A stretch of 64,000 bases of DNA from Myceligenerans pegani (GTDB lineage Bacteria; Actinomycetota; Actinomycetes; Actinomycetales; Cellulomonadaceae): assembly GCF_014892515.1 (NCBI RefSeq), contig NZ_JADBGR010000106.1, forward strand, positions 25,227-89,226, given 5' to 3'. Made by a program: the position numbers and the translations under genes. Under the pieces are notes generated by a model, which worked only from the letters and a program-made list of their open reading frames with translations, searched no databases and was not told where the DNA came from. Shown here one piece after another: positions 25,701 to 32,552 of the stretch (positions are counted from its first letter, which is position 1; every line of letters starts with the position of its first letter).

Positions 25701-26074
25701 ACCCGGGCACAGGGCCCGACGACCCCGGCGATCCCGATGACCCGGGCCCTGATCCGGACGGCCCGGGTACGGGACCGGACGACCCGAGCAACCCCGACGA
25801 CCCGGGCAACGGACAGGGGCCGGACGGAGACCGCGGCCCGGGCCCGGGCAACGGCGACCCGGCACCCGCGCCGGACAACCCCAACACGCCGGCGACCGGG
25901 AGCGACGGAACGCCGGCGGCTGGGTCCACCCCGGCGGACCGAGGGCCGCTCGCGTCCACCGGGTCCGAGGTCGGCGCGGCCGTGCTGCTCGCCGTGTCCC
26001 TCGTCGGGGTGGGCATCGTGCTGATCGAGCTCCGGCGTCGTTCGCGAGCACGGCGACGCCTGGCGAACGGGTGA
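22751..26074 (+). CDS. surface-anchored repeat protein with LAxTG-like sorting signal
   Basis: An 1107-residue wall protein. A signal peptide (about residues 1-34) is followed by four domains of the actinobacterial anchored-repeat type (choice-of-anchor M), separated by Asp/Pro/Gly linkers. Domains two and four keep the HxH-x2-W core (AHKHLSWDFTAPGTYC and QHAHGSWAFTAAGVYC); the first and third have lost it (GLHTDVTWTP and LLRWVFTAAGRYC). A 90-residue PDDPG linker leads to LASTGSEVG, a hydrophobic helix and an Arg-rich tail, so sortase of the LAxTG class is the likely anchor. GTG start after GAGGAAG. Family members are encoded with Zn/Mn-type importers; zinc capture at the surface is inferred. 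Confidence 0.85.
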   Translation: MVRTSLPVRRAAATVLAVGLVAAGAPAVASATSASVTTSTAPAQRPPSAPAVTAAGQAPRAVLDDGNAFVNALLVEGEPVIDVGWSAEPGPATITDRYAPDDVVVSVPRPIALTTPDDAGLAPLGPPGTPLWATSQDFPALDYTGTDVVPRLNNYGLPRDQVARNGVSWEITGVRGGGLVAIGGPVPMPDLPMNRVWYAGHGLHTDVTWTPSAASISPPQAQGWLFSDLGLHCLDLRVSVTGTDGQVRTSPVVTVRVAVGNVPDPATAECGAPVDPDLPVLPPDDGGDPGDPDPDAPDPDDLTDPRNNVLLPATHSDLSLRPGDDELRLMVRESHGNTLTWYDPATLVVHVPDTARVTVPEPTASADSTFLAPAGSVIHRLPKVPKAGLPWLGVSSETFRAQDYDRLPMMRLESVTGADGGPPPGEFFLGADEDHVRSGAAPWFSTRQGLPQAHPALAPSLAHKHLSWDFTAPGTYCARFTSTATTTDGAPRDDDMVLTFIVGGTGYDPTSAPTCMQREADRARSHDDTSEDAVPGEVTRVPAPEEQGRAAFAALTPRLTDGELTAGLVTGDLRGHGVRHDPADVVLTTGTTARGLHVERLREDWRDAEQEYIDGYQLGPGSGLLNAVDLDLAHLDRADWSGDLTWTLDDATGPGEFLLVDDQEAFVPGHKGALLSTVPGYEAAGTELRPGGMNLLRWVFTAAGRYCVTTTLAGTAADGTTASATTTLTIAAGVDPAQVEPCPAGGDPGPGDPDPGDPDPGDPDPGDPAGWPVTDRTVLRSGHVDLLARVAPGGLTTVVRDDAVVPAEEHDPADVAFAVPDNARVAVPDDDRYGFLGQPADPVWVLPESPTPDLVWPGWNLEVMDGAAADAVRMALLDVDGPGDFVLFDSGGDDWGAPRVLLGAGTDRLDYAQHAHGSWAFTAAGVYCLDVSQTAVDGDVPTAATDRATLLFAVGVDARRVTEEHCGLTAAQFAAGPQGPGPDDPGTGPDDPGDPDDPGPDPDGPGTGPDDPSNPDDPGNGQGPDGDRGPGPGNGDPAPAPDNPNTPATGSDGTPAAGSTPADRGPLASTGSEVGAAVLLAVSLVGVGIVLIELRRRSRARRRLANG

Positions 26075-26091
26075 AAATGCCTCGCTCGTAC

Positions 26092-26147
26092 TTGATAACG
26101 ATTCCCGGTACTGGTTCACTGCGGTCTGTGACTGAGAACCGTTCTCA
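26092..26147 (+). promoter_or_regulatory. promoter 2 with paired Zur-like boxes
   Basis: TTGATA (26092-26097), a 17-base spacer and TTCACT (26115-26120) repeat promoter 1 exactly. The box TGATAACGATTCCCG (26093-26107) overlaps the -35, and the perfect palindrome TGAGAACCGTTCTCA (26133-26147) lies downstream. The expected transcription start falls within one or two bases of the GTG start codon at 26128, so the message may be leaderless and the second box lies inside the first codons. Confidence 0.72.
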
Positions 26148-28890
26148 TGGAATCGTCGCTCTGACGGCCGTCGTCGCGCTGCTCGGCGCGCTCGTCGTCC
26201 CGGCATCGAGCGCGACGGCCCTCGCCGGGGGGCGGGAGACCGCCGCCGGACCGGCAGCCGCCGCCGTGCCCGACCGCGAGTACGTGCTCACGCACGGACA
26301 CGTCGACGGCTTCGAGACCACCTACGACGCCGACGCGGGCGAGCTCGTGCTGTCCGTCCGGGACGACACCCGCATCTACGACAGCGAGCCCGTCTTCCGG
26401 GCTCCGGAGTCCACCACGTTCGCGTACGAGGACCCCCGGAGCCAGGTCACGCTGCCCCCGGCCGAGGGTGGCTGGGCGTTCCTCGGTGAGTACGGCGGGT
26501 CAACGGCGTGGCTCGGTTCGCAGACGGGCAGCGACCAGGAGCACACCCCCTGGGTCGGCTGGAGCACCGAGCGGCTCCTGGACTCGTTGGCCGGAACCGG
26601 CATCACGCCCGCCTCGGGCTGGCCGGTGTCGCTCGACGTCGTGGTCGACGGGCCGGGGGACGTGTTCACGTTCCAGAACGACTCGTTCGGGCAGCCGGTC
26701 AACCGGTACATCGACACCACGACGTCCGACGGCGGGACCATCCCCGTCGCGGCCAACGCGCACGTGCACACCAACTGGATCTTCACCGCCGAGGGCGACT
26801 ACACGCTGACCGTGACGCCGTCCCTTGCGACGTCCGACGGCGGCACCGTGACGGGTCCGGCGGCGGCCTACCACGTCCGGGTGGGCGAGCGTCCGGTCAC
26901 GACGTCGGTCACCGTCTCCGCCGACCGGACCGCCTACACCGAGGGCGACATCGCGGTGCTGACCGCGACCCAGGACCCGGTGACCGACCTGGCGGTCCAT
27001 CGCTGGGAGGCCGCCTCCGCGGGTTCCGACCGGTTCACGGCCGTCGACGGCGAGGAGTCCGCGACCTACCGGCGCGAGCTCGCCGCCACGGACGACGGCG
27101 CACGCGTGCGTGCGGTCCTGCTCGACGGCGACCGCGTCGCCGGGACCTCCGAGCCGGTGACCCTCTCGGTCGCGGAGCGGCCGCGACCCACCCCGACCCC
27201 GACACCCACCCCCACGCCCACCCCCACACCGACGCCCGGTCCGACGCCGGACCCCACGCCGACGCCGACCCCGACGGACCCCGGCACGAAGCCTGACCCC
27301 GGGCAGGACCGCCGGTACGTGCTCGACCACGGGCACGCCGACGCGTTCGAGACGACCTACGACGACGACTCCGGACGCCTGATCCTGTCGGTCAAGGACG
27401 ACACCCGCATCCACGCCGACCGCACGGTCTACCGCTCGCCGGAGGACGTGACGCTGGCCTACGAGGATCCCCGGGGCAAGGTCGAGCTGCCCGAGGCGAC
27501 CGGCGTCTGGGCGTTCCTCGGCGAGCACGGTGGCGAGACGGCCTGGCTCGGCTCGCAGACGGGCAGCGACCAGGACTACCTGCCGTGGGCGGGCTGGAGC
27601 ACCGAACGCCTGCTGTCCTCACTGGCCGGGACGGGCATCACGCCCGCGTCCGGCAGCCCGGTGTCCCTCGTGGTGAAGGTCGACGGGCCGGGGGACGTGT
27701 TCACGTTCCAGAACGACTCGTTCGGGCAGCCGGTCAACCGCTACCTCGACACCACGACGTCCGACGGCGGGACCATCCCCGTCGCGGCGAACGCGCACGT
27801 GCACACCAACTGGATCTTCACCGCCGAGGGCGACTACCACCTGGAGGTCACGCCGCGCCTGCGGACGGCCGACGGCCGCACGATCACCGGGCCGGCCGCC
27901 GATTACCACTTCCGCGCCGGAACGCCGCAGGGGGACGGTCCGGGTGGAAACGACCCGGGCAAGAATCCAGGCCAGAACCCGGGCAAGAACCCGAGCGCGG
28001 ATCCGGGCACGGCGCCGGACGGCGATCCCGGCGACGACCGGGATGATCCGCCGGCCGGCGGCGGGCCCGGCCCGGACGACCAACCCGCGCAGTGCGTGCC
28101 GCAGCCGGTCACCCGTCAGGTCACCACGCCCGCCGTCGGCGGGATCAGCTCGGGACACTTCGACTTCGGTTCGATGGTGCGGGACGGCGAGCTCGTCGCC
28201 CGCGTGAAGGACGACCGCGAGCAGCCCGCGTCCTGGGTCGACCCGGCGTCGCTCACCTTCCGGCTGGGTGAGGCGGCCGAGGACGAGGTGCCGTCCGGCG
28301 GCGAGTTCGCGTTCCTCGGCGCGGCCGGTTCGACGATCTGGTCGGTCGGGCAGGTCCAGGAGGACGGTGTCCCGTGGATCGGCTGGAACACCCAGCACCC
28401 CAGCCTGATCAAGGCCGCGGACGGCCCGGTCACGTTCACGCTCGCCGGGGTCGAGGGCCCCGGACAGCTCGGCGTGTACTTCACCGGCACGTTCGGGGGA
28501 GCAGGGACCAAGAACTTCGGCACCCTGCCCGGGTTCCCGAAGTCGATGACCGTTCCGCTCAACCAGCACGTGCACGCCAACTGGGCGTTCACGAAGCCGG
28601 GTGTCTACTCGGTGACGATGACGCAGTCGGTCCGGCTGAAGAGCGGCGGAACGGTATCGGACCGGGCCACGCTGAAGTTCTCCGTGGGCGACACGGCAGG
28701 GACCACGACGCGGACCACGTACGTCGGCCGTACGGTGTCCGGCGAGGAATGCGACCTCACCGCCGCCCAGCGCTCCGCGCTGGGGGACACCGGCGCGAGC
28801 GTGTTCCGGCCACTCGCCCTGGCCGCTTTTCTGGTGTCGGTGGGCGCGGCGCTCGTCGTCGTCGCGCGACGTCGTCAGGCACGCGCATGA
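26128..28890 (+). CDS. surface repeat protein with three HxH anchored repeats
   Basis: A protein of 920 residues from the GTG at 26128 (the frame is open upstream, but that start leads straight into the signal peptide IVALTAVVALLGALVVPASSATALA and fits promoter 2). It has three choice-of-anchor-M repeats with the cores AHVHTNWIFTAEGDY, AHVHTNWIFTAEGDY and QHVHANWAFTKPGVY. Repeats one and two are near-identical also in DNA (26.3-26.8 and 27.3-27.8 kb), a recent duplication. Between them are an Ig-like module and a PTPTP linker. The C-terminus LGDTGASVF, a hydrophobic helix and RRRQARA look like a degenerate sorting signal. First gene of the importer operon. Confidence 0.85.
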   Translation: MTENRSHGIVALTAVVALLGALVVPASSATALAGGRETAAGPAAAAVPDREYVLTHGHVDGFETTYDADAGELVLSVRDDTRIYDSEPVFRAPESTTFAYEDPRSQVTLPPAEGGWAFLGEYGGSTAWLGSQTGSDQEHTPWVGWSTERLLDSLAGTGITPASGWPVSLDVVVDGPGDVFTFQNDSFGQPVNRYIDTTTSDGGTIPVAANAHVHTNWIFTAEGDYTLTVTPSLATSDGGTVTGPAAAYHVRVGERPVTTSVTVSADRTAYTEGDIAVLTATQDPVTDLAVHRWEAASAGSDRFTAVDGEESATYRRELAATDDGARVRAVLLDGDRVAGTSEPVTLSVAERPRPTPTPTPTPTPTPTPTPGPTPDPTPTPTPTDPGTKPDPGQDRRYVLDHGHADAFETTYDDDSGRLILSVKDDTRIHADRTVYRSPEDVTLAYEDPRGKVELPEATGVWAFLGEHGGETAWLGSQTGSDQDYLPWAGWSTERLLSSLAGTGITPASGSPVSLVVKVDGPGDVFTFQNDSFGQPVNRYLDTTTSDGGTIPVAANAHVHTNWIFTAEGDYHLEVTPRLRTADGRTITGPAADYHFRAGTPQGDGPGGNDPGKNPGQNPGKNPSADPGTAPDGDPGDDRDDPPAGGGPGPDDQPAQCVPQPVTRQVTTPAVGGISSGHFDFGSMVRDGELVARVKDDREQPASWVDPASLTFRLGEAAEDEVPSGGEFAFLGAAGSTIWSVGQVQEDGVPWIGWNTQHPSLIKAADGPVTFTLAGVEGPGQLGVYFTGTFGGAGTKNFGTLPGFPKSMTVPLNQHVHANWAFTKPGVYSVTMTQSVRLKSGGTVSDRATLKFSVGDTAGTTTRTTYVGRTVSGEECDLTAAQRSALGDTGASVFRPLALAAFLVSVGAALVVVARRRQARA
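27181..27290 (+). repeat. Pro-Thr linker repeat
   Basis: Low-complexity hexamer repeats of the CCCACG/CCGACG type encode an extended (Pro-Thr)n linker between the Ig-like module and the second anchored repeat. Such linkers hold domains away from the wall and their length varies by slippage in units of two residues. Confidence 0.85.
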
Positions 28891-28976
28891 CCGGGCAGGG
28901 CGGCGCCACCGGCGCCCCTGAGGGCATGGGCGAGTTCCGCGACCTGGTCCCGCGCGCACCGGTGGCCCGGCCGTGA
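28887..28976 (+). CDS. 29-residue coupling ORF
   Basis: ATG overlaps the stop of the upstream surface protein (ATGA), and the ORF's own stop overlaps the GTG start of the binding-protein gene (GTGA). The 29-residue product (MTGQGGATGAPEGMGEFRDL and nine more) has no recognisable family. Its exact fit as a bridge between two genes suggests that it is translated to carry ribosomes across the 82-base gap. Confidence 0.5.
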   Translation: MTGQGGATGAPEGMGEFRDLVPRAPVARP

Positions 28977-30589
28977 CCTCACGGCGGCGCTCGGCCGCGG
29001 TCAGCCTGGTAGCAGCGGGCTCGCTCGTCCTCGGTGGCTGTGCGAGCGACAGCGGCAGTGCGCACGACGACCGGCTCCGGGTGGTGACCACCACCGGGAT
29101 CCTGGCCGACCTGGTGCGCAACGTGGTCGGCGGCGGGGTCGAGGTCACCTCGATCGTGCCGCCCACCGGCGACCCGCATTCCTACGACCCGACCCTGCGG
29201 GACGTCCGCGACGTCGTCTACGCCGACGTGGCCTTCAGCAACTACCTGCTGCTGGAGGACCACGCCGTGGTCACCACCCTGGACGCGAACCTGCCGGACG
29301 AGGCCCCGAACATCTCGCTGGCGGAGTCGGCGACGAAGTACGCCGCCGAGGTGATCCCGCTGGTCGAGAACGTCAACCTGGACACGATCTGGCTCGGGCT
29401 CCGGGTCGCCGGAACGGGCGAGGAGTACGGCGCGACACGGGCGTCGGACGTCCGTCTGCGGGTGACGGGCGTGGACGGGCCGGGGCGCCTTGCGGGGTAC
29501 CTGACCGAGACGTTCGGGCAGCCGCGGGTCTACTTCGACTCCGGCGACGGGTTCGACGCCGCCGATGGGTACGCCCGGGACACGGCGACCCTGCCGGCGG
29601 ACGCACACACGCACATGAGCTGGGCGTTCACCGAACCGGGTGTCTACCGGGTCGCGATGGAGTCCGACCTGGTGGTCGAACCCGGCGAGGATCCGCGGCC
29701 GCTGGGGGAGACGTCGGTGACCTTCGCGGTCGGCGTGGACCCGTACTCCGTGCCCGGCATGCCGGATGCTGAGGTGCTCGACGGCGGTCACGCGGACGTC
29801 ACCGTGGACCTGGACGACGGCGCGATCGTGCTGCAGACCGATGCCCCGGCGGGCGAGGCCGGCGGGGAGGACGCCAACGACACACCGGGTGGCCACGACG
29901 ACGCCGGTCACGCGCATGCCCACGTGTTCGACCCGGCCGAGACCGTGATCTCGGTGCCGAACAAGGCGCTCGCCGCCGTGCCCGCACAGCCGGGGTTCGG
30001 GTTCCTGGGCAGGCCCGGGGAACAGATCTACCTGCTGCCCCAGGCCGTGCTGGGCAAGCACGTGCACGGTGAGATCGACCCGCACCTGTGGCAGGACGTC
30101 CGCAACGCGCAGGCGTACGTGGAGGTCATCCGCGACACCCTGGTCGCGGCCGCACCGGACCGGGCCGCCGAGTTCCGGGCGAACGCCGAGGCCTACCTGG
30201 CCCTGCTGCGCGAGACGGATGCCTACGTGGAGAGCACCATCGCGCAGATCCCGCGCTCCCGCAGGTACCTGGTGACCACGCACGACGCGTTCGCCTACCT
30301 CGGGCGGGCGTACGACGTCGACATCGCCGGCTTCGTGACGCCGAACCCTGCCTCGGAACCCAGTGTGGCCGACCGGATCAAACTCACCCGGACGGTCCAG
30401 GCGCTCGACGTGCCGGCCGTCTTCCTGGAGCCCAACCTCGTGGCACGGTCCACCGTGCTGACCGAGGTGGCCCGCGAGAACGACCTGCGGGTCTGCGTGA
30501 TCTACTCCGACGCGTTCGACGACCGCGTCACCACCTACGTCGACCTGATGCGTGCCAATGCCGACAGCCTCCGCCGGTGCCTGACGTGA
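28973..30589 (+). CDS. metal-binding lipoprotein of the ABC importer, with inserted anchored repeat
   Basis: A 538-residue ZnuA/TroA-type (cluster 9) solute-binding lipoprotein; lipobox LVLGGC around residue 23. The first lobe has the metal-ligand His in PTGDPHSYDPT, and the second has DPHLWQDVRNA, VTTHDAFAYLGRAYD and the closing region with Asp. About 230 residues of the anchored-repeat domain interrupt the fold (about residues 115-345), with the core AHTHMSWAFTEPGVY and a second GGHADVTVDL opening, then the His/Asp-rich GGHDDAGHAHAHVFD. This corresponds to the anchored-repeat ABC transporter binding protein family (TIGR03772). Zinc is favoured by the Zur-like promoter. Confidence 0.9.
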   Translation: MTSRRRSAAVSLVAAGSLVLGGCASDSGSAHDDRLRVVTTTGILADLVRNVVGGGVEVTSIVPPTGDPHSYDPTLRDVRDVVYADVAFSNYLLLEDHAVVTTLDANLPDEAPNISLAESATKYAAEVIPLVENVNLDTIWLGLRVAGTGEEYGATRASDVRLRVTGVDGPGRLAGYLTETFGQPRVYFDSGDGFDAADGYARDTATLPADAHTHMSWAFTEPGVYRVAMESDLVVEPGEDPRPLGETSVTFAVGVDPYSVPGMPDAEVLDGGHADVTVDLDDGAIVLQTDAPAGEAGGEDANDTPGGHDDAGHAHAHVFDPAETVISVPNKALAAVPAQPGFGFLGRPGEQIYLLPQAVLGKHVHGEIDPHLWQDVRNAQAYVEVIRDTLVAAAPDRAAEFRANAEAYLALLRETDAYVESTIAQIPRSRRYLVTTHDAFAYLGRAYDVDIAGFVTPNPASEPSVADRIKLTRTVQALDVPAVFLEPNLVARSTVLTEVARENDLRVCVIYSDAFDDRVTTYVDLMRANADSLRRCLT

Positions 30590-30657
30590 CCGGCTGCAGC
30601 GCGGAGGCGCGCCCACGAGTGGAGGCGGACGCACGCCGGAAAGCAGAAGGAGTACCC

Positions 30658-31668
30658 ATGAGAGCCCGAACCACACGGAGCCGCGCGGCCGCGTGCACGG
30701 CCGTGCTGCTCGCCGGCCTGGTCGTCGATGCGGCACCGGCCGTTGCCGACGCGCCGGACGACGCCGGGCTGGAGCAGACCGTCGAGGCCGACGAGGAGGT
30801 GGTGGCCGGGGACGAGGTGGTCGTCGACGGGCACGTCGACGTCGGACCGCGGTTCCTCGACGACGAGTGGACGATGCTGGCGCGCGACGACCGCGAGGTC
30901 CCGTCGGTGTGGCGCGACCCCGAGCGCACCGTCCTGCACCTCGGCGACGCGGCGGTGCTGCCCGCACCGGACGGCCCGGACTACGAGTTCCTCGGGGTCG
31001 AGCCCGGCACCTCGCTGCACGTCGTCCCGCAGACGCAGGCGCCCGACGTCGTCTGGCTGGGCTGGAACACCCAGGATCCGCAGGTCGTGGATGCGATCGA
31101 CCGGGGTGCGTCGCTCCGGCTCGACGGCCTGGACGGTCCTGGCGAGGTGTTCGTGTTCCTGCAGGAGGGTGTGACCGGGCCGCCGAACGTGCTGTGGGAC
31201 TCGGGCGAGCCCCTGCCGCAGGAGTTGTGGATGGAGGTCAACACCCACGTCCATGCCAACTGGGTGTTCACGGAGCCGGGCATCTACCGGCTCGACGTGA
31301 CCATGCTCGCCGAGTTGCAGGACGGGACCTCGGTCGAGGACGCGAGCACCCTGGTGTTCGCCGTCGGCGAGGACACCGATCCAGAAGAGGCGTTGGCGGG
31401 TGCGGCCGACGACGCCACGCCCGGCGGGGACGGCGAGGCGTCGGCCGAGACGGCCGCCTCACCGGCCGCCACGCCGTCGGAGGATACGGCCGCAGGGGCG
31501 ACGGACGCGCCGGAGGCGAGCGCGCCGTCGTCGGACACGGGTCCGGGCGTGCTGGTCTGGGGCGCCGCGGCAGCCGGCCTTGTGCTGCTCCTGCTCCTGG
31601 TCGCCCGTGCCGTGCGGACGCGCCGGGCGCGGGCCGCAGCCGATCACGACGCCGAGGACGAGTCATGA
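30658..31668 (+). CDS. membrane/wall-anchored single-repeat protein
   Basis: A 336-residue protein: signal peptide (to about ADAPDD), one anchored-repeat domain (from DGHVDVGPRFLDDEW to the core THVHANWVFTEPGIY), a long Ala/Asp/Glu/Thr-rich linker, then a hydrophobic helix and an Arg-rich end. No clear LPxTG box is visible (SSDTGPGV is the nearest), so it may be held by the helix alone. AAGGAG lies 7 bases before the ATG at 30658. Its stop overlaps the start of the ATPase gene, fixing it as part of the importer operon. Confidence 0.85.
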   Translation: MRARTTRSRAAACTAVLLAGLVVDAAPAVADAPDDAGLEQTVEADEEVVAGDEVVVDGHVDVGPRFLDDEWTMLARDDREVPSVWRDPERTVLHLGDAAVLPAPDGPDYEFLGVEPGTSLHVVPQTQAPDVVWLGWNTQDPQVVDAIDRGASLRLDGLDGPGEVFVFLQEGVTGPPNVLWDSGEPLPQELWMEVNTHVHANWVFTEPGIYRLDVTMLAELQDGTSVEDASTLVFAVGEDTDPEEALAGAADDATPGGDGEASAETAASPAATPSEDTAAGATDAPEASAPSSDTGPGVLVWGAAAAGLVLLLLLVARAVRTRRARAAADHDAEDES

Positions 31669-32552
31669 CGGCGACCGTTGCGGGCGACACGAGAGTCTCG
31701 GTCGGCTCGGGAACTCCCGTCGCGTTGCGGGTGCGGGACCTCACCGTGGCGCTCGGTGGGCGGCGCGTGCTGGACGGCGTCCGACTCGAGGCCACCGAGG
31801 GCGAGCTGGTCGGGTTGGTCGGTCCGAACGGAGCGGGCAAGACGACCCTGCTGCGGGCCGTGCTGGGACTCGTGCCGTCGTCCGGGCGGATCGGTATCGC
31901 GGGTCAGGATGTCAGCCAGGACCGGGCGCGGACCCGGCGGGCACGTGCGACGCGGTCGATCGGCTACGTGCCCCAGCGGCACGAGTTCGCCTGGGACTTC
32001 CCGGTCACGGTCGAGGAGGCCGTGCTCACCGGGCGCGTGGCGCGCATCGGCTGGCTGCGCGGCGCCCGTGCGGAGGACTACCGCCAGGTGCGTCGTGCCC
32101 TGGACAGGGTCGAGATGACCCACCTGCGCCGTCGCCCGGTCGGCGAGCTCTCCGGCGGGCAGCGGCAACGCGTGCTGGTCGCCCGCGCGCTCGCGCTGGA
32201 CCCGCGGATCCTGCTGCTGGACGAGCCCTTCACCGGCCTCGACGTCCCGACGCAGGAGCACCTGACGACCCTGTTCCGCGAGCTGGCGAGCGAGGACCGA
32301 GCAGTTGTCATGACGAACCACGACCTGGTCGGCGCGGTGCACGCCAGCGACCGCCTGTTCCTGCTGAACCGCACCGTCGTCGCGTCCGGGACACCGGCCG
32401 AGCTCGGCGGGCCGGAGCCCTGGATGAGAGCGTTCGGCGTCTCGGCCGGGTCACCGCTGCTCGCGGCGATCGGCAGGGTCGCCGAGGGACGCTCGGGCAA
32501 CGGGTCGGCCGGCGCGGTGGACGACGGCCGGGACGGGGGCGAGCGCGCATGA
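31665..32552 (+). CDS. ABC importer ATP-binding protein (Zn/Mn type)
   Basis: A 295-residue ATPase of the ZnuC/MntB group. Walker A GPNGAGKTTLLRAVLGL, Q-loop YVPQRHEFAWDFPVTVEEAV, signature LSGGQRQRVLVARAL, Walker B ILLLDEPFTGLD and the switch His in MTNHDL are complete. It corresponds to the anchored-repeat transporter ATPase family (TIGR03771 or TIGR03770; I do not assign which). ATGA overlap with the preceding and following genes. Confidence 0.93.
   Translation: MTATVAGDTRVSVGSGTPVALRVRDLTVALGGRRVLDGVRLEATEGELVGLVGPNGAGKTTLLRAVLGLVPSSGRIGIAGQDVSQDRARTRRARATRSIGYVPQRHEFAWDFPVTVEEAVLTGRVARIGWLRGARAEDYRQVRRALDRVEMTHLRRRPVGELSGGQRQRVLVARALALDPRILLLDEPFTGLDVPTQEHLTTLFRELASEDRAVVMTNHDLVGAVHASDRLFLLNRTVVASGTPAELGGPEPWMRAFGVSAGSPLLAAIGRVAEGRSGNGSAGAVDDGRDGGERA

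Noticed and set aside
23498-26206. Long minus-strand open frame opposite the 1107-residue repeat protein
   Set aside because: Low-complexity Arg/Val/Gly translation without family features; the plus strand has signal peptide, repeats and anchor.
27181-27290. CRISPR-like short repeats
   Set aside because: These are continuous Pro-Thr codon repeats without spacers.
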